DNA of 64,000 bases, from the NCBI RefSeq assembly GCF_001895045.1, contig NZ_BDAM01000007.1, positions 372,001 to 436,000 of the forward strand, read 5' to 3'. The translations under genes and the position numbers were made by a program. Numbering within the stretch: position 1 is the stretch's first letter; each line of letters opens with the position of its first letter. This document shows positions 51,569 to 60,178 of this stretch, one piece after another. The DNA comes from Rhodococcus coprophilus NBRC 100603. Lineage in GTDB: Bacteria > Actinomycetota > Actinomycetes > Mycobacteriales > Mycobacteriaceae. The notes beneath the pieces are model-generated. The model saw nothing but the letters and a program-made list of their open reading frames with translations, did not search any database and had not been told where the DNA came from.

Positions 51569-51653
51569 GGAAGCGTGGCAGAGCGGCCGAATGCACTCGC
51601 CTTGAAAGCGAGCTTGGGTAAAACCAACGGGGGTTCAAATCCCTCCGCTTCCG
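51569..51653 (+). tRNA. tRNA-Ser (TGA anticodon)
   Basis: Acceptor GGAAGCG pairs with CGCTTCC at 51646-51652, discriminator G at 51653. Anticodon TGA lies at 51603-51605 within CTCGC-CTTGAAA-GCGAG. A long variable arm of the class II type (tgggtaaaaccaac) and T loop GGTTCAAATCC are present. CCA is not encoded. Confidence 0.95.
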
Positions 51654-51659
51654 CCGGAC

Positions 51660-51693
51660 GAGCCCCTCACCTGCGACTACAGGTGGGGGGCTC
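51660..51693 (+). terminator. Terminator of tRNA-Ser (TGA)
   Basis: GAGCCCCTCACCTG, 6-nt loop, CAGGTGGGGGGCTC, a 14-bp stem with one mismatch, followed by gttgtat. It starts 7 bp after the tRNA. Confidence 0.8.
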
Positions 51694-51759
51694 GTTGTAT
51701 CTCGGTCGTCGGACGGTGTGGGCCGCCTGCACGGGCGGACGGAGTATCGACCGCGCGTA

Positions 51760-52173
51760 TCAGCTGTTTCCCTCGAGTTCGTCCGCGATGAACGACGTCC
51801 AGGCCATGACCTCGTCGGGATCAGGACTCGGAAAGTATTTGTGATCGCGCGCGGCGAGAGCCGCCAGGAGTTCGGGCACTTCCACCTCGCCGCGGATGGC
51901 GCTGTTCTCCTCCACCGGCGCGGAGAACAACCACACCTGCTGCTGAGTCAGCGCGTCCGCGTAGCGCCGGCACAGTTCGCCGGCTTCGGCCGGCCACTTA
52001 CCGCTCTCCGCTCCGCTCCCGATGATGACGGCCTCGAACTCCACCACGCGGTCGAGATCGCCCACCTCGCCCAGCGTGACCTCGATATCGCGTCTGCCCA
52101 GCGACTCTGCGATCACCTCCGCGACCTGATGAGTCACTCCTCGGTTGCTCCCGGCTACGACGAGTACGGTCAT
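51760..52173 (-). CDS. Flavodoxin-domain protein
   Basis: A 137-residue protein with the flavodoxin fold: the first strand and phosphate loop VVAGSNRGVTHQVAEVIAE (replacing the usual T/S-x-T-G-x-T), a central VIIGSGAESGKWPAEAGELCRRY and a third strand VWLFSAPVEE. The N-terminal loop, G-S-N-R-G-V-T, fits FMN phosphate binding. The relatives include menaquinone-dependent protoporphyrinogen oxidase-like flavodoxins. The redox partner is unknown. It ends 67 bp after the tRNA-Ser terminator on the other strand and is divergent from the third mycolyltransferase. Confidence 0.8.
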   Translation of the reverse strand: MTVLVVAGSNRGVTHQVAEVIAESLGRRDIEVTLGEVGDLDRVVEFEAVIIGSGAESGKWPAEAGELCRRYADALTQQQVWLFSAPVEENSAIRGEVEVPELLAALAARDHKYFPSPDPDEVMAWTSFIADELEGNS

Positions 52174-52356
52174 GCTTTCGGGGTTTCCCCGTGGACGAAC
52201 CGGGGAAACATGAATGCAACAGCCGTACGGCTGCGGCTGCCCCCGGGACGTGTCACGATCCCCGTGGAAGGGGCTTGGGCAGCTCCCAGTCGGGTTGGCC
52301 GCTACCTGCGTCCGGGCTGGGGTCAAGATCCGTATCGTCGGGGGACGGGGAGTTCG

Positions 52357-53325
52357 ATGCTGAAAAGAATCACCACTGCATTCGGTGTGGTTTTGCTGTC
52401 GACGTTGGGATTTCCGTCGTATGCAGCTGCCCAGCCGGCGGCCGTCGCAGCGATCGAACAGATAGCACCGGTAGGCGACCGGCGGACGGACGTCGAGGTG
52501 TTCTCGCCCGCCATGCAGCGCGTCGTCCGGGTGCAGGTGCTCCATCCTGTGAGCGACGGGCCCCGTCCGACGTTGTACCTGCTCGACGGGGTCAGCGCGG
52601 GCGAGGAGTCGGAGTTCCGCGAAAGCACGTGGACTCAGCGCACCGACATCGAGGAGTTCTTCGCAGACAAGAACGTCAATGTCGTGCTGCCGGTCGGTGG
52701 CACCGCGAGTTATTACACGGATTGGCGGACTGCGGACCCGGTACTCGGTATCAACCGCTGGGAGACCTTCCTGACGGAAGAACTGCCCCCGATCATCGAC
52801 GAACGGTTCCACGGCAACGGAGTAAACGCGATCGCCGGATTATCGATGGGGGCAACCGGCGCGATGAACCTGATCACGCGGCACCCCGACCTGTATCGAG
52901 GCGTTGCGGCACTGAGCGGATGCTTCGACACCTCACGCGAGTCGTCTCGCGATTCGGTGCGTGGAACCGTGGCCTACAAGGGTGGGAATCCGGACAACAT
53001 GTGGGGACCACCCGGTGACCCGGTCTGGGAGGAACACGATTCGTATCTCCTTGCCGAGCGGCTGAGGGGCAAAGAGGTTTTCCTGAGTACCGGAAACGGT
53101 CTCGTCGGACCGAACGACCTCGGATTCGGTGAAGATCTGCTGTCCGGCGGGACGCCGCTCGAGTTCGGAACACTGGCGTGCACGATCACTTTCGATCGTC
53201 GCCTGCGGCAATTGGATATCCCGGCGGACGTCGTCTATCGGCCCTGGGGCACGCACTCGTGGGAGTACTGGCAGAACGACATAAAGACGGCGTGGCCGAC
53301 GCTGAAAAACGCTCTCCGGCTGTAG
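52357..53325 (+). CDS. Third mycolyltransferase, antigen 85 family
   Basis: A 322-residue secreted enzyme. Signal peptide residues 1-25 (MLKRITTAFGVVLLS..AAAQPA). Catalytic domain: LYLLDGVSAGEESEFRE, NVVLPVGGTASYYTDW, nucleophile Ser163 in GLSMGA, and His in GTHSWEYW near residue 298. It is more divergent than the pair at 5750 and 6977: the usual RARDD is replaced and the second Gly of the nucleophile elbow is Ala. The start ATG 52357 has GGGGAG 4 nt upstream. It lies far from the main cell-wall genes and is convergent with the 5'-nucleotidase gene. Confidence 0.88.
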   Translation: MLKRITTAFGVVLLSTLGFPSYAAAQPAAVAAIEQIAPVGDRRTDVEVFSPAMQRVVRVQVLHPVSDGPRPTLYLLDGVSAGEESEFRESTWTQRTDIEEFFADKNVNVVLPVGGTASYYTDWRTADPVLGINRWETFLTEELPPIIDERFHGNGVNAIAGLSMGATGAMNLITRHPDLYRGVAALSGCFDTSRESSRDSVRGTVAYKGGNPDNMWGPPGDPVWEEHDSYLLAERLRGKEVFLSTGNGLVGPNDLGFGEDLLSGGTPLEFGTLACTITFDRRLRQLDIPADVVYRPWGTHSWEYWQNDIKTAWPTLKNALRL

Positions 53326-53334
53326 AAATCGATA

Positions 53335-55020
53335 TCAGTGCATGTGAATGCGGTCTGTCGAGGGAGGGGCGACCGGGTCCTGGGTCGCGAAGTATGCGTT
53401 GAGGGCATCGAGTTCCTCACCCGCGCCGGTTCGATGTCGCGCCTGGGTGAAGACGTCGAAGCCGTCTCCACCTTCGGCGAGGAAATCGTTGACCACGACG
53501 CGGTAGTGCTGATCGGGATCGATTTCCTCACCGTCGATTGTGATGTCGCGGATGCGTTCGCCTCGTGGAGCGATGCGGTCGAGGGTGTATCGAAAGTTGT
53601 ATGACGGCGCGAGGATCCATTCGAGGGGTGCTCCGGTCGCCGTCGTCTGGAATTGCTGTTCGAGAAGTTCGTCCAGCTGTGCGCCGGTGAGTTCGAGGAC
53701 CTGGAGGCGGTTACCGAACGGTTGTGCTGCGTAAGTTTGTCCGTATGTGACCATTCCGTTCTCGCCGCACATGAGGTCGCTGCGAAGACCGCCCGGATTG
53801 GTCAGGGCGACTTGCGCTCCCGCCGAACGGGCCGCTGCGAGCTGAGCATCGGCGACGAGATTTCCCAGTGCGGATTCGCCGCTGGGCCCGGGTTCACGCG
53901 TGATGTCGTCCGCTGCAGACCCGACGCGGCGTCCGGCGACCTCATCGGACAGCTCGACCGCGCGTGCGACGAACTCCTGGGTTTCCGGATCCGGCTCGAT
54001 GTCGTGGGTGATGACCTGGGTGAAGGTGACGGTGTGATCCCGCTGCACGTCGCGGGTCTCGCGATCGATCATCAGATCCGCGACGGAGATGATGCGTCCG
54101 TGGGAGGCGCCCTGCACGACCGCGCGTGGCCGGCCGAGAGGATCGGGATAAGTGCAGTTGAAATGCTTGTCGCCGTCGGACGTGACGATCAGGTCGACCT
54201 TCGGGGAGACGGTGGTGGCGACGACGTTCGCGGGGCCGTCGGCCGGATTGCACGGGTTGCTCTCTCCGCCGGTACCGATGTCACCTTTGTAGAGCAGCAC
54301 GATCGCGCGGACCCCGAGCGAATCGAGAATGTCGGCGGTCCGATCGACGGCCTCGATCTCGTCGCCGAAATTCAGGCCCGCGATGGCATCGGATCGGATG
54401 AACTCCGGTGTGTTGCTGGGTAGTACGCCGATGACGCCTACCGGGATGCCGTCGGCGTAGTTCACGCTGAACGGGAGCGCGGCGGGCGCTCCGTCGGCTC
54501 TGGTGAGGTTCGCGGCGAGGAGAGGGAATCGGGCTCCCTCGAACGTCTCGCTGTACCGGCATCCTTCGTCGGGGTGGCATCCGCCGTCCCGCAATCGTTG
54601 GAGCTCCTCGTAACCGTTGTCGAGTTCGTGGTTGCCGAGAGCGGCTGCGGTGACATCGAGATTGTTGAGCAGTTCGATGGTGGGTTCGTCGTGGAACATC
54701 GCGGATTCGAGCGGCGACGAACCCCAGGTGTCGCCCACCGCATACAGCATCGAGTGCTCTGCTTGGCCGCGCAGCTGGCGCACGTAGGCCGCAAGATGGG
54801 CTACCCCACCTGCGGCGACTGACGCGCCGTCCGACCGGACCACCTCGCTGCGTGACCCCTGCGGGGGTAGGAGATTGCCGTGGAGATCTCCGAATGCGAT
54901 CATGCGCACGGGCACCGTGTTCTGGGACGCGGCACCGGCGGGCGTAACGGCGGTGCCCGCACATAGGGCTGCAGTGAGAGCGCATGCGGACAGGGCACGT
55001 CGTGCCTTGTCTCCGATCAT
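53335..55020 (-). CDS. Secreted 5'-nucleotidase/bifunctional metallophosphatase, UshA-like
   Basis: A 561-residue secreted protein: signal peptide residues 1-30 ending AGAA, a metallophosphatase domain (about 40-330) and a 5'-nucleotidase C-terminal domain (about 360-540, with PGGLRSDL and VVVNDFLAEGGDGFDVF). Metal-site motifs: FGDLHGN, VGDTWGSSPLES, ALGNHELDNG. The usual GHTH motif is instead SDGDKHFNC, so one metal His is replaced by Asp. Role: dephosphorylation of extracellular nucleotides or sugar nucleotides, probably for phosphate or nucleoside scavenging. ATG 55020 gives a clean signal peptide. Confidence 0.87.
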   Translation of the reverse strand: MIGDKARRALSACALTAALCAGTAVTPAGAASQNTVPVRMIAFGDLHGNLLPPQGSRSEVVRSDGASVAAGGVAHLAAYVRQLRGQAEHSMLYAVGDTWGSSPLESAMFHDEPTIELLNNLDVTAAALGNHELDNGYEELQRLRDGGCHPDEGCRYSETFEGARFPLLAANLTRADGAPAALPFSVNYADGIPVGVIGVLPSNTPEFIRSDAIAGLNFGDEIEAVDRTADILDSLGVRAIVLLYKGDIGTGGESNPCNPADGPANVVATTVSPKVDLIVTSDGDKHFNCTYPDPLGRPRAVVQGASHGRIISVADLMIDRETRDVQRDHTVTFTQVITHDIEPDPETQEFVARAVELSDEVAGRRVGSAADDITREPGPSGESALGNLVADAQLAAARSAGAQVALTNPGGLRSDLMCGENGMVTYGQTYAAQPFGNRLQVLELTGAQLDELLEQQFQTTATGAPLEWILAPSYNFRYTLDRIAPRGERIRDITIDGEEIDPDQHYRVVVNDFLAEGGDGFDVFTQARHRTGAGEELDALNAYFATQDPVAPPSTDRIHMH

Positions 55021-55120
55021 GCAGCAGCCTCCGGGGTCGGGTTCGTACCAATCGCCCGAGTGTGTCAGCGCAGGGTCACGTCACCGATACCTGGGGATAA
55101 CGGTTGGGTCTCGTCACAGA

Positions 55121-56200
55121 TCACGCGATGCCTGCGAGCGCGCGGCCGGGTCCCGTCGCGAATGCGAGGAAGCGGTCGTTCTCGTGCGGGTCGCCGATCG
55201 TCACGCGCGTGCCGTCGCCGGTGAAGTTCCGCAGGATCACGCCTGCCTCGGCCGCTGCCTCCGCGAACGGCGCAGACCGGTCGCCGAGAGGCAACCAGAG
55301 GAAATTCGCGCCGCTCCCGGGTACGTCGTAGCCGGCTTCGAGCAACGCGTCGCGCACACGGTGCCGCTCGGCGACGACACTCTCGGTGCGCGCCAGCAGT
55401 TCATCGGCGGCCGCGAGGGACGCAACCGCCGCTTTCTGCGCGATCGTGTTGACCGAGAACGGGGTGTGCACCTTGCTCAGAGCCGTGGTGAGTTCGGGAG
55501 CGGCGACCGCGTACCCGACCCGGAGACCCGCGAGTCCGTAGGCCTTGGAGAACGTGCGCAGCACGACCACGTTGTCGCGGTTCTTCGCCAGTTCGAGACC
55601 GTCCGCGACGTCGACGTTCGAAGTGGGCCGAACGTACTCGAAATACGCCTCGTCGAGCGCGACGACGACATCCGCCGGAACCGCGTCGAGGAACTCTTCC
55701 AGCTCGGTTCTGCCGATCAGGGATCCGGTCGGGTTGTTGGGATTACAGACGAAGATCAGACGCGTGCGGTCCGTGATCGCCGCGAGCATCGCTTTCAGGT
55801 CGTGTCCGTGCTCGGGGGTGTTCGCCACGGGTACGGCCGTCGCTGCCGCGACGGCCACGACCACCGGGTACGCCTCGAACGATCGCCACGGGAAGATCAC
55901 CTCGTCGCCGGGCTCGCAGGTGATCTGAACGAGCTCCTGACACAAGCTCACCGACCCGCATCCCACCGCGATGTTCTCCGCGGGGACCTGCAGGCGCTCC
56001 GACAGCGTCGCGATCAGCTCCACCGCGCCGTTGTCCGGATACCTGTTCACGTCCAGCGCGGATTCGAGGATTGCCTCGCGCACGGAGGGCAACGGACCGG
56101 ATGTCGTCTCGTTGCTGGCGAGCTTCACAGCGCCGGGAAACGTGCGTCCGGGAACGTAGGCCGGGATCGAGGCGAGATCGGGTCGGGTCCGAGGGGTCAC
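55121..56200 (-). CDS. pat: Aromatic amino acid/histidinol-phosphate aminotransferase
   Basis: A 359-residue class II PLP aminotransferase (Rv3772-like). The start RPDLASIPAYVPGRT, the NRYPDNGAVEL segment, CNPNNPTGS, DEAYFEY and SKAYGLAGLRVGYA with the PLP Lys are all present. It transaminates aromatic keto acids or histidinol phosphate; the Pat branch is suggested by its similarity to Rv3772. GTG 56200 lies 6 nt after minus-strand CATAAT, which may be the -10 element of a leaderless transcript. Confidence 0.9.
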   Translation of the reverse strand: MTPRTRPDLASIPAYVPGRTFPGAVKLASNETTSGPLPSVREAILESALDVNRYPDNGAVELIATLSERLQVPAENIAVGCGSVSLCQELVQITCEPGDEVIFPWRSFEAYPVVVAVAAATAVPVANTPEHGHDLKAMLAAITDRTRLIFVCNPNNPTGSLIGRTELEEFLDAVPADVVVALDEAYFEYVRPTSNVDVADGLELAKNRDNVVVLRTFSKAYGLAGLRVGYAVAAPELTTALSKVHTPFSVNTIAQKAAVASLAAADELLARTESVVAERHRVRDALLEAGYDVPGSGANFLWLPLGDRSAPFAEAAAEAGVILRNFTGDGTRVTIGDPHENDRFLAFATGPGRALAGIA

Positions 56201-56262
56201 CAGCCGATTATGCTCCCGACGATTGCGTGCGGGTACCCGGTGGGCGTGTCATCGTGGACAGC

Positions 56263-56973
56263 ATGCCGGAAATCAGCAACGATGCTGCGCCGCAAAGCGG
56301 TGGTACAGGGGATGTACCACTGACGGTGATTCGTCCGGATTCGAGGCCGCGCGGCAGCATCGTGGTATTGCACCGTTCGGAGCGGCTTCCACCGACTCTG
56401 CTCCGATTCATGGAGAGCCTCGCCGACGACAGCTGGCTCGTCGTCGCACCCGAGCCCACGCGGGATGCTCCCGAGGCGGCGAGCCCCGAGCCTTTCGGAG
56501 AGCTGTTCTACGCGAACGCCGACGCGACGTTCGAGTGGATCAGGGAGCAGGGGATCGCCCCCGACATGATCGGTGTGCTCGGATTCGACGACGCGGGCAC
56601 CGCTGCGCTCTACGTCGCCACGGAACGGGTCGTCGGCGCGGTGGTGAGCGTGGGGTCACGCGGCATCGTGCGACCGGTGAAGGAGGGTGCCCGGCCTCTG
56701 GTCGACGTTGTGAGGTCGCTGCGGGCGCCGTGGCTCGGCCTGTACGGCGACGACGATCCCGAGACGCCGCCGGCCGAGGTCGATGCTCTGCGCGAAGCGG
56801 CGGGGCGGTCGGACGCCCCGGCGCTTGTGGTCAGCTACGAAGGGCTCGCGCACCGGCCCGACGAACCGCCGATCGAAACCGACTCGGTCGATCCGGAGAC
56901 GGACACCTCCGAAGCGGCGATCCTCGACGCGCGTCGCCGCATCTTCGACTGGTTCGACACTCACCTGCGCTGA
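56263..56973 (+). CDS. Dienelactone hydrolase-like protein, nucleophile replaced
   Basis: A 236-residue alpha/beta-hydrolase-fold protein of the DLH type: PRGSIVVLHRSERLPPTLLRF near the N-terminus, VLGFDDAGTAALYVA at the nucleophile elbow, a LGLYGDDDPETPP strand with Asp, and GLAHRPDEPP with His late in the sequence. In dienelactone hydrolases the elbow is G-x-C-x-G; here the nucleophile position is Asp109 (GFDDAG). The enzyme may therefore be inactive or use another mechanism. ATG 56263 was chosen; a GTG three codons upstream is also possible. Divergent from pat. Confidence 0.7.
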   Translation: MPEISNDAAPQSGGTGDVPLTVIRPDSRPRGSIVVLHRSERLPPTLLRFMESLADDSWLVVAPEPTRDAPEAASPEPFGELFYANADATFEWIREQGIAPDMIGVLGFDDAGTAALYVATERVVGAVVSVGSRGIVRPVKEGARPLVDVVRSLRAPWLGLYGDDDPETPPAEVDALREAAGRSDAPALVVSYEGLAHRPDEPPIETDSVDPETDTSEAAILDARRRIFDWFDTHLR

Positions 56974-57047
56974 CCAGCCGTTTTGCGTTTCAGGCCGGAC
57001 CATGTGTAATCTTTCGTCCCGGCGGTTCGAGAGCTTCGAATCCCCGA

Positions 57048-57136
57048 GGAGGCGTGCCAGAGCGGCCGAATGGGACTCACTGCTAATGAGTTGTCCCCCT
57101 TACCGGGGACCGGAGGTTCAAATCCTCTCGCCTCCG
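57048..57136 (+). tRNA. tRNA-Ser (GCT anticodon)
   Basis: Acceptor GGAGGCG pairs with CGCCTCC at 57129-57135, discriminator G 57136, followed by encoded CCA at 57137-57139. Anticodon GCT at 57082-57084 in the loop CTGCTAA between ACTCA and TGAGT. A long variable arm is present. Confidence 0.95.
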
Positions 57137-57175
57137 CCAGTTGGTGTACCGTCACTGACGACAATTGAATAACTT

Positions 57176-57248
57176 GCGCCCGTAGCTCAACGGATAGAGC
57201 ATCTGACTACGGATCAGAAGGTTAGGGGTTCGAATCCCTTCGGGCGCA
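57176..57248 (+). tRNA. tRNA-Arg (ACG anticodon)
   Basis: Acceptor GCGCCCG pairs with CGGGCGC at 57241-57247, discriminator A. Anticodon ACG at 57209-57211 in loop CTACGGA between TCTGA and TCAGA. T arm AGGGGTTCGAATCCC. The last 35 bp of this region recur at 60620-60654, which marks it as the likely attachment site of the following island. Confidence 0.96.
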
Positions 57249-57251
57249 CTC
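57217..57251 (+). repeat. Left attachment-type repeat (3' end of tRNA-Arg)
   Basis: 35 bp starting GAAGGTTAGGGG at the tRNA 3' end. It matches 60620-60654 with one mismatch; the last 28 bp (from AGGGGTTCGAATCCC) are identical. Duplication of a tRNA 3' end at both borders is the classic trace of site-specific integration. Confidence 0.75.
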
Positions 57252-57254
57252 TGA

Positions 57255-57292
57255 AAAGCCCCTCATCAGCAGCAATGCTGACGAGGGGCTTT
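57255..57292 (+). terminator. Terminator after tRNA-Arg
   Basis: AAAGCCCCTC-ATCAGCA-gcaa-TGCTGA-c-GAGGGGCTTT, a stem of 16 bp with one bulged base, starting 7 bp after the tRNA and ending in T residues. Confidence 0.8.
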
Positions 57293-57549
57293 CTCGTGTC
57301 GTGATAAGGAGTGCCGACGACACGGCTGTCGCGGCAGCCCGCCGCCGTCGGAATTTTTGCCTGGCAACTGCGTTCCGGAGATCGTGACTGTTGCGGACGG
57401 TGACGCGCCGGTGCATCTGCTCGTTCCCGACCTTCGGGCCGGCCGCCGGGTCGCGGGTCTGCCGCTCAGCTGACCGGCAGATCGAACCGATCCGGTCACC
57501 GGGAACGGGACCCGGCCCGATCGACTACCGGGCGCACCGCCCGTTCAGG

Positions 57550-57723
57550 TCAGAGCTCCCGGGGGTCGAGCAAGCCCGCGTGCACCGCCTTCACCAGGCG
57601 CCGTGGGACCCGGTGGACGGCGCCGTCGACGGTTACCGGGACGAGGGCGGGGACGGCCGCGGTCCACTGGGAGCGCCGGGAGCGGGTGTTGGCGCGGGAG
57701 GTGCGGCGTTTGGGTACAGCCAT
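57550..57723 (-). CDS. rpmF: Cysteine-free ribosomal protein L32 paralogue
   Basis: A 57-residue protein starting [20 protein letters not shown], the L32 hallmark. The C-x-x-C pairs that bind zinc in standard L32 are absent; the protein has no Cys at all, so it is the zinc-independent (C-) form used under zinc starvation. AAAGGAAC precedes the ATG at 57723. It is the last gene of the CobW-L31-L32 transcript on the minus strand, 26 bp after L31. Confidence 0.9.
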   Translation of the reverse strand: MAVPKRRTSRANTRSRRSQWTAAVPALVPVTVDGAVHRVPRRLVKAVHAGLLDPREL

Positions 57724-57749
57724 GACAAGTTCCTTTCGAAGAGACGGAA

Positions 57750-58001
57750 TCAGGGACGGCGGCGGCCGTACTTGCGTTCGAATTTTTCGACGCGGCCGGC
57801 GGTGTCGAGTGTCCGGGCCGTTCCGGTCCAGAACGGGTGCGAGGCGCTGGTGACGTCCGCGATGATCAGCGGGTAGGTATTCCCGTCGGACCATTCGATC
57901 GTCCGATCGGATCGGGCGGTGGAGCGGGTGAGAAATGCGGTTCCGGTGTTGGCGTCCTGAAACACGACAGGGTGGTACTCGGGGTGGATTCCGGGTTTCA
58001 T
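57750..58001 (-). CDS. rpmE2: Zinc-independent ribosomal protein L31 type B
   Basis: An 83-residue L31 of the B type: [20 protein letters not shown], then SDGNTYPLI and SASHPFWTG, ending FERKYGRR. There are no cysteines, whereas zinc-binding L31 has a CxxC pair. The start overlaps the stop of the upstream CobW-family gene (ATGA), so translation is coupled. It replaces the zinc form on the ribosome when zinc is scarce, freeing zinc. Confidence 0.94.
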   Translation of the reverse strand: MKPGIHPEYHPVVFQDANTGTAFLTRSTARSDRTIEWSDGNTYPLIIADVTSASHPFWTGTARTLDTAGRVEKFERKYGRRRP

Positions 58002-59212
58002 CGGCGTTGCTCTCCTTCGGTCAGTGACGTTTCCGGTTCGGTGTGAGTCGTTGGTTCACAAGGGTCTTCGTGATATTCGCCGAATGGGTCGGGCCAGCTC
58101 GCCCACAGGTGGGGCTGGGAGAATTCGGTGTCGGTGAGCAATGCCCACTGCAGCGCGGTGCGGATCGCGTCGGGATCGGCGTCGTGGGTGAGGATCGCCA
58201 GTGAGGTGTCGCGGTCGCCGTAGTTCTCGTCCCAGCGCAGTGCCGCCAGGACTTGCCGTTCGGGACTTGTCTTGTCGAGTTGTTCCGGTGTCATGGCGGC
58301 GAGCCACGGCCCGGCGTGCGCCGCGCGAAGTCCGCTCCCGGCGGACTCGAGGAGCAGGGCGTTGTCGGGTTGCGTGGCGACCCAGGCCCGGCCGCGGACG
58401 CGGACCACGCCGTCGAGCAGGACGTCGATTGCCTCGTGGAGTCGTCCGGGATGGAAGGGACGACGGGCGGAGAATTCGAACAGCTCGATCCCGCAGTCCT
58501 CCCCGAGCGGTGGCTGGCCGCGCAGCAGGGGGGAGTGCGCGTCGGAGACCGCTCCACGCCGTGCGGTCGGCGGGATGCGCCGGAGCAGGTTCTCCACATC
58601 GCCGTGCTCGCCCCAGATCACGGGCGCATCGGGGGCGAGCCGCGACAGGACCGCGTGCAGCCGTGCCTGGTGCCATCCGTCGGCTCCCGGCCGGACGACG
58701 AGGGCGTCGGCGAACTCGACCTGACCGACGACGACCTGCGCGGTGGTGCGGTCGTCGTCGAGTTCGTCGTCTCCGGTGGCGTCGGCGAGCCAGGTGTCGG
58801 CGTCGACGCAGGTCACCGTGGCATCGATGCGCACATCGTGGGCGGCCGGCGCGTCGACTCGGCCGACGATGTCTGCGACCACGAGGTGTTCGATCGCCCA
58901 GCACAGTGCTTCGGGTTCGATCAGGGGATCGAGCAGCAGCACGATGCGGTCGACGTTGCTGCGGTCGTGCAGGCGACGCAGCAGCGGCAGCAGGTCTTCG
59001 CGCAGCGTGCAGGAGACGCAGCCGTGCGTGAGTTCGAGGATTTCTTCGCGTTCGTCGTCGGCCGTGGTCAGGGTGCGGCGCACGATGCCTTCGTGGAGGT
59101 CGGCCAGGTTGTGTCGTACGACGATCGTGCCGGGTCGCAACAGGGAGTGTGCGGTCTGCTCGGTCGGTCCGCGCCACCCGGCGACGAGGATCAGCGGTGT
59201 CCGGCTCGTCAC
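57998..59212 (-). CDS. mrf: CobW-family protein, Rv0106/Mrf-like
   Basis: A 404-residue member of the CobW/COG0523 family. The CxxC-type motif [14 protein letters not shown] (residues about 65-78) and the C-terminal domain with [16 protein letters not shown] are conserved. At the P-loop position the sequence is [12 protein letters not shown], without the Lys of GxxGxGKT, so GTP binding is doubtful. This same feature, and the rest of the sequence, resemble M. tuberculosis Rv0106. The mycobacterial relative is Mrf, which recruits the hibernation factor MPY to zinc-starved ribosomes; the name is by analogy. GTG 59212 follows AAAGGA. It reads with L31 and L32. Confidence 0.8.
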   Translation of the reverse strand: MTSRTPLILVAGWRGPTEQTAHSLLRPGTIVVRHNLADLHEGIVRRTLTTADDEREEILELTHGCVSCTLREDLLPLLRRLHDRSNVDRIVLLLDPLIEPEALCWAIEHLVVADIVGRVDAPAAHDVRIDATVTCVDADTWLADATGDDELDDDRTTAQVVVGQVEFADALVVRPGADGWHQARLHAVLSRLAPDAPVIWGEHGDVENLLRRIPPTARRGAVSDAHSPLLRGQPPLGEDCGIELFEFSARRPFHPGRLHEAIDVLLDGVVRVRGRAWVATQPDNALLLESAGSGLRAAHAGPWLAAMTPEQLDKTSPERQVLAALRWDENYGDRDTSLAILTHDADPDAIRTALQWALLTDTEFSQPHLWASWPDPFGEYHEDPCEPTTHTEPETSLTEGEQRR

Positions 59213-59227
59213 GGGAATCCTTTCGAT

Positions 59228-59240
59228 AATGATTGTCATT
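59228..59240. promoter_or_regulatory. Zur-like operator upstream of the CobW-family gene
   Basis: AATGA-TTG-TCATT, a perfect 5-bp inverted repeat with a 3-nt centre, 16 bp upstream of GTG 59212. It fits the AATGAtnnTCATT core of Zur boxes and the gene content is that of a Zur regulon. Confidence 0.75.
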
Positions 59241-59281
59241 TGCTTTTGGTGAGCGTACAGTCCCGGTCGACGCTTGTCGAA

Positions 59282-59294
59282 AACGATTGTCGCT
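59282..59294. promoter_or_regulatory. Second Zur-like operator upstream of rpmB
   Basis: AACGA-TTG-TCGCT, the same centre as the first box with one arm mismatch, 27 bp upstream of the rpmB GTG. It probably gives separate control of the + strand operon. Confidence 0.6.
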
Positions 59295-59321
59295 AACGCT
59301 GATGGCGACGGAGAGGACACC

Positions 59322-59558
59322 GTGTCGGCGCACTGCCAAGTCACCGGGCGTATACCCGCATTCGGAAAAACCGTGTCTCATTCCCACGTCCGCACCACCC
59401 GGCGCTGGAACCCCAACATCCAGCGCAAGACATACTTCGTGCCCTCCGAGAGGCGACGGGTCACCCTGACCGTCTCGGCGAAGGGCATCAAGACCATCGA
59501 CCGGGACGGCATCGATGCCGTCGTCGCCCGACTGCGCGCCCGAGGGGAGAAGATCTGA
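59322..59558 (+). CDS. rpmB: Zinc-independent ribosomal protein L28 paralogue
   Basis: A 78-residue L28: [22 protein letters not shown], then [10 protein letters not shown] and [14 protein letters not shown]. It keeps a single Cys near the start but lacks the remaining zinc ligands of the C+ form. GGAGAGG lies 5 nt before GTG 59322. First gene of the L28-L33-S14 operon, with the Zur-like box upstream. The L33 ATG overlaps its stop by one base. Confidence 0.9.
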   Translation: MSAHCQVTGRIPAFGKTVSHSHVRTTRRWNPNIQRKTYFVPSERRRVTLTVSAKGIKTIDRDGIDAVVARLRARGEKI

Positions 59559-59722
59559 TGGCCCGCAACGAGATCCGTCCGATCGCGAAATTGCGCTCGA
59601 CCGCCGGAACCGGCACCACGTACGTCACCCGCAAGAACCGCCGCAACGATCCCGACCGCCTCGTGCTGCGCAAGTACGACCCCGTGCTGCGCCGGCACGT
59701 CGAGTTCCGCGAGGAGAAATAG
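59558..59722 (+). CDS. rpmG: Cysteine-free ribosomal protein L33 paralogue
   Basis: A 54-residue L33: [39 protein letters not shown]. The zinc-binding cysteines of the C+ form (CxxC...CxxC) are absent. Its ATG shares one base with the rpmB stop (TGATG) and its own stop is 2 bp before the rpsN start, so the three are tightly coupled. Confidence 0.92.
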   Translation: MARNEIRPIAKLRSTAGTGTTYVTRKNRRNDPDRLVLRKYDPVLRRHVEFREEK

Positions 59723-59724
59723 CC

Positions 59725-60030
59725 GTGGCGAAAAAATCGAAGATCGCCCGCAACGAGCAGCGCCGGCTGGTCGTGGCCCGCTACGCTGACCGGCGCGCCG
59801 AGCTCAAAGAGATCGTGCGACGGCCGGCGAGCACCCCCGAGGAACGAGCTGCCGCCCAGGCCTCCTTGCAGCGCCTGCCCCGCGACGCCAGCCCGGTGCG
59901 AGTGCGCAACCGCGACGCCGCGGACGGGCGCCCCCGCGGCCACCTCCGCAAGTTCGGCCTTTCGCGGGTGCGGGTGCGTGAACTGGCGCACCGGGGCGAT
60001 CTGCCCGGCGTGCGCAAGTCGAGCTGGTAA
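59725..60030 (+). CDS. rpsN: Zinc-independent ribosomal protein S14 paralogue
   Basis: A 101-residue long-type S14: [59 protein letters not shown] and LPGVRKSSW. The long form lacks the two CxxC pairs of short zinc-binding S14. GTG start with short spacing after rpmG. It ends the + strand operon; rpmJ follows after 148 bp. Confidence 0.94.
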   Translation: MAKKSKIARNEQRRLVVARYADRRAELKEIVRRPASTPEERAAAQASLQRLPRDASPVRVRNRDAADGRPRGHLRKFGLSRVRVRELAHRGDLPGVRKSSW

Positions 60031-60178
60031 CCCGCTCGACGATGGCACCCGAACGAGGACCTGAAAGGAAGACGCAGGCGACCGTACACCGGCACCCACC
60101 GCTGAGTACCTCGAAGACACCACGCCGACGAGGGCACACCTGCCCCGTAGGCAGTATTCCCCGGCCAGGAGGCACGAC

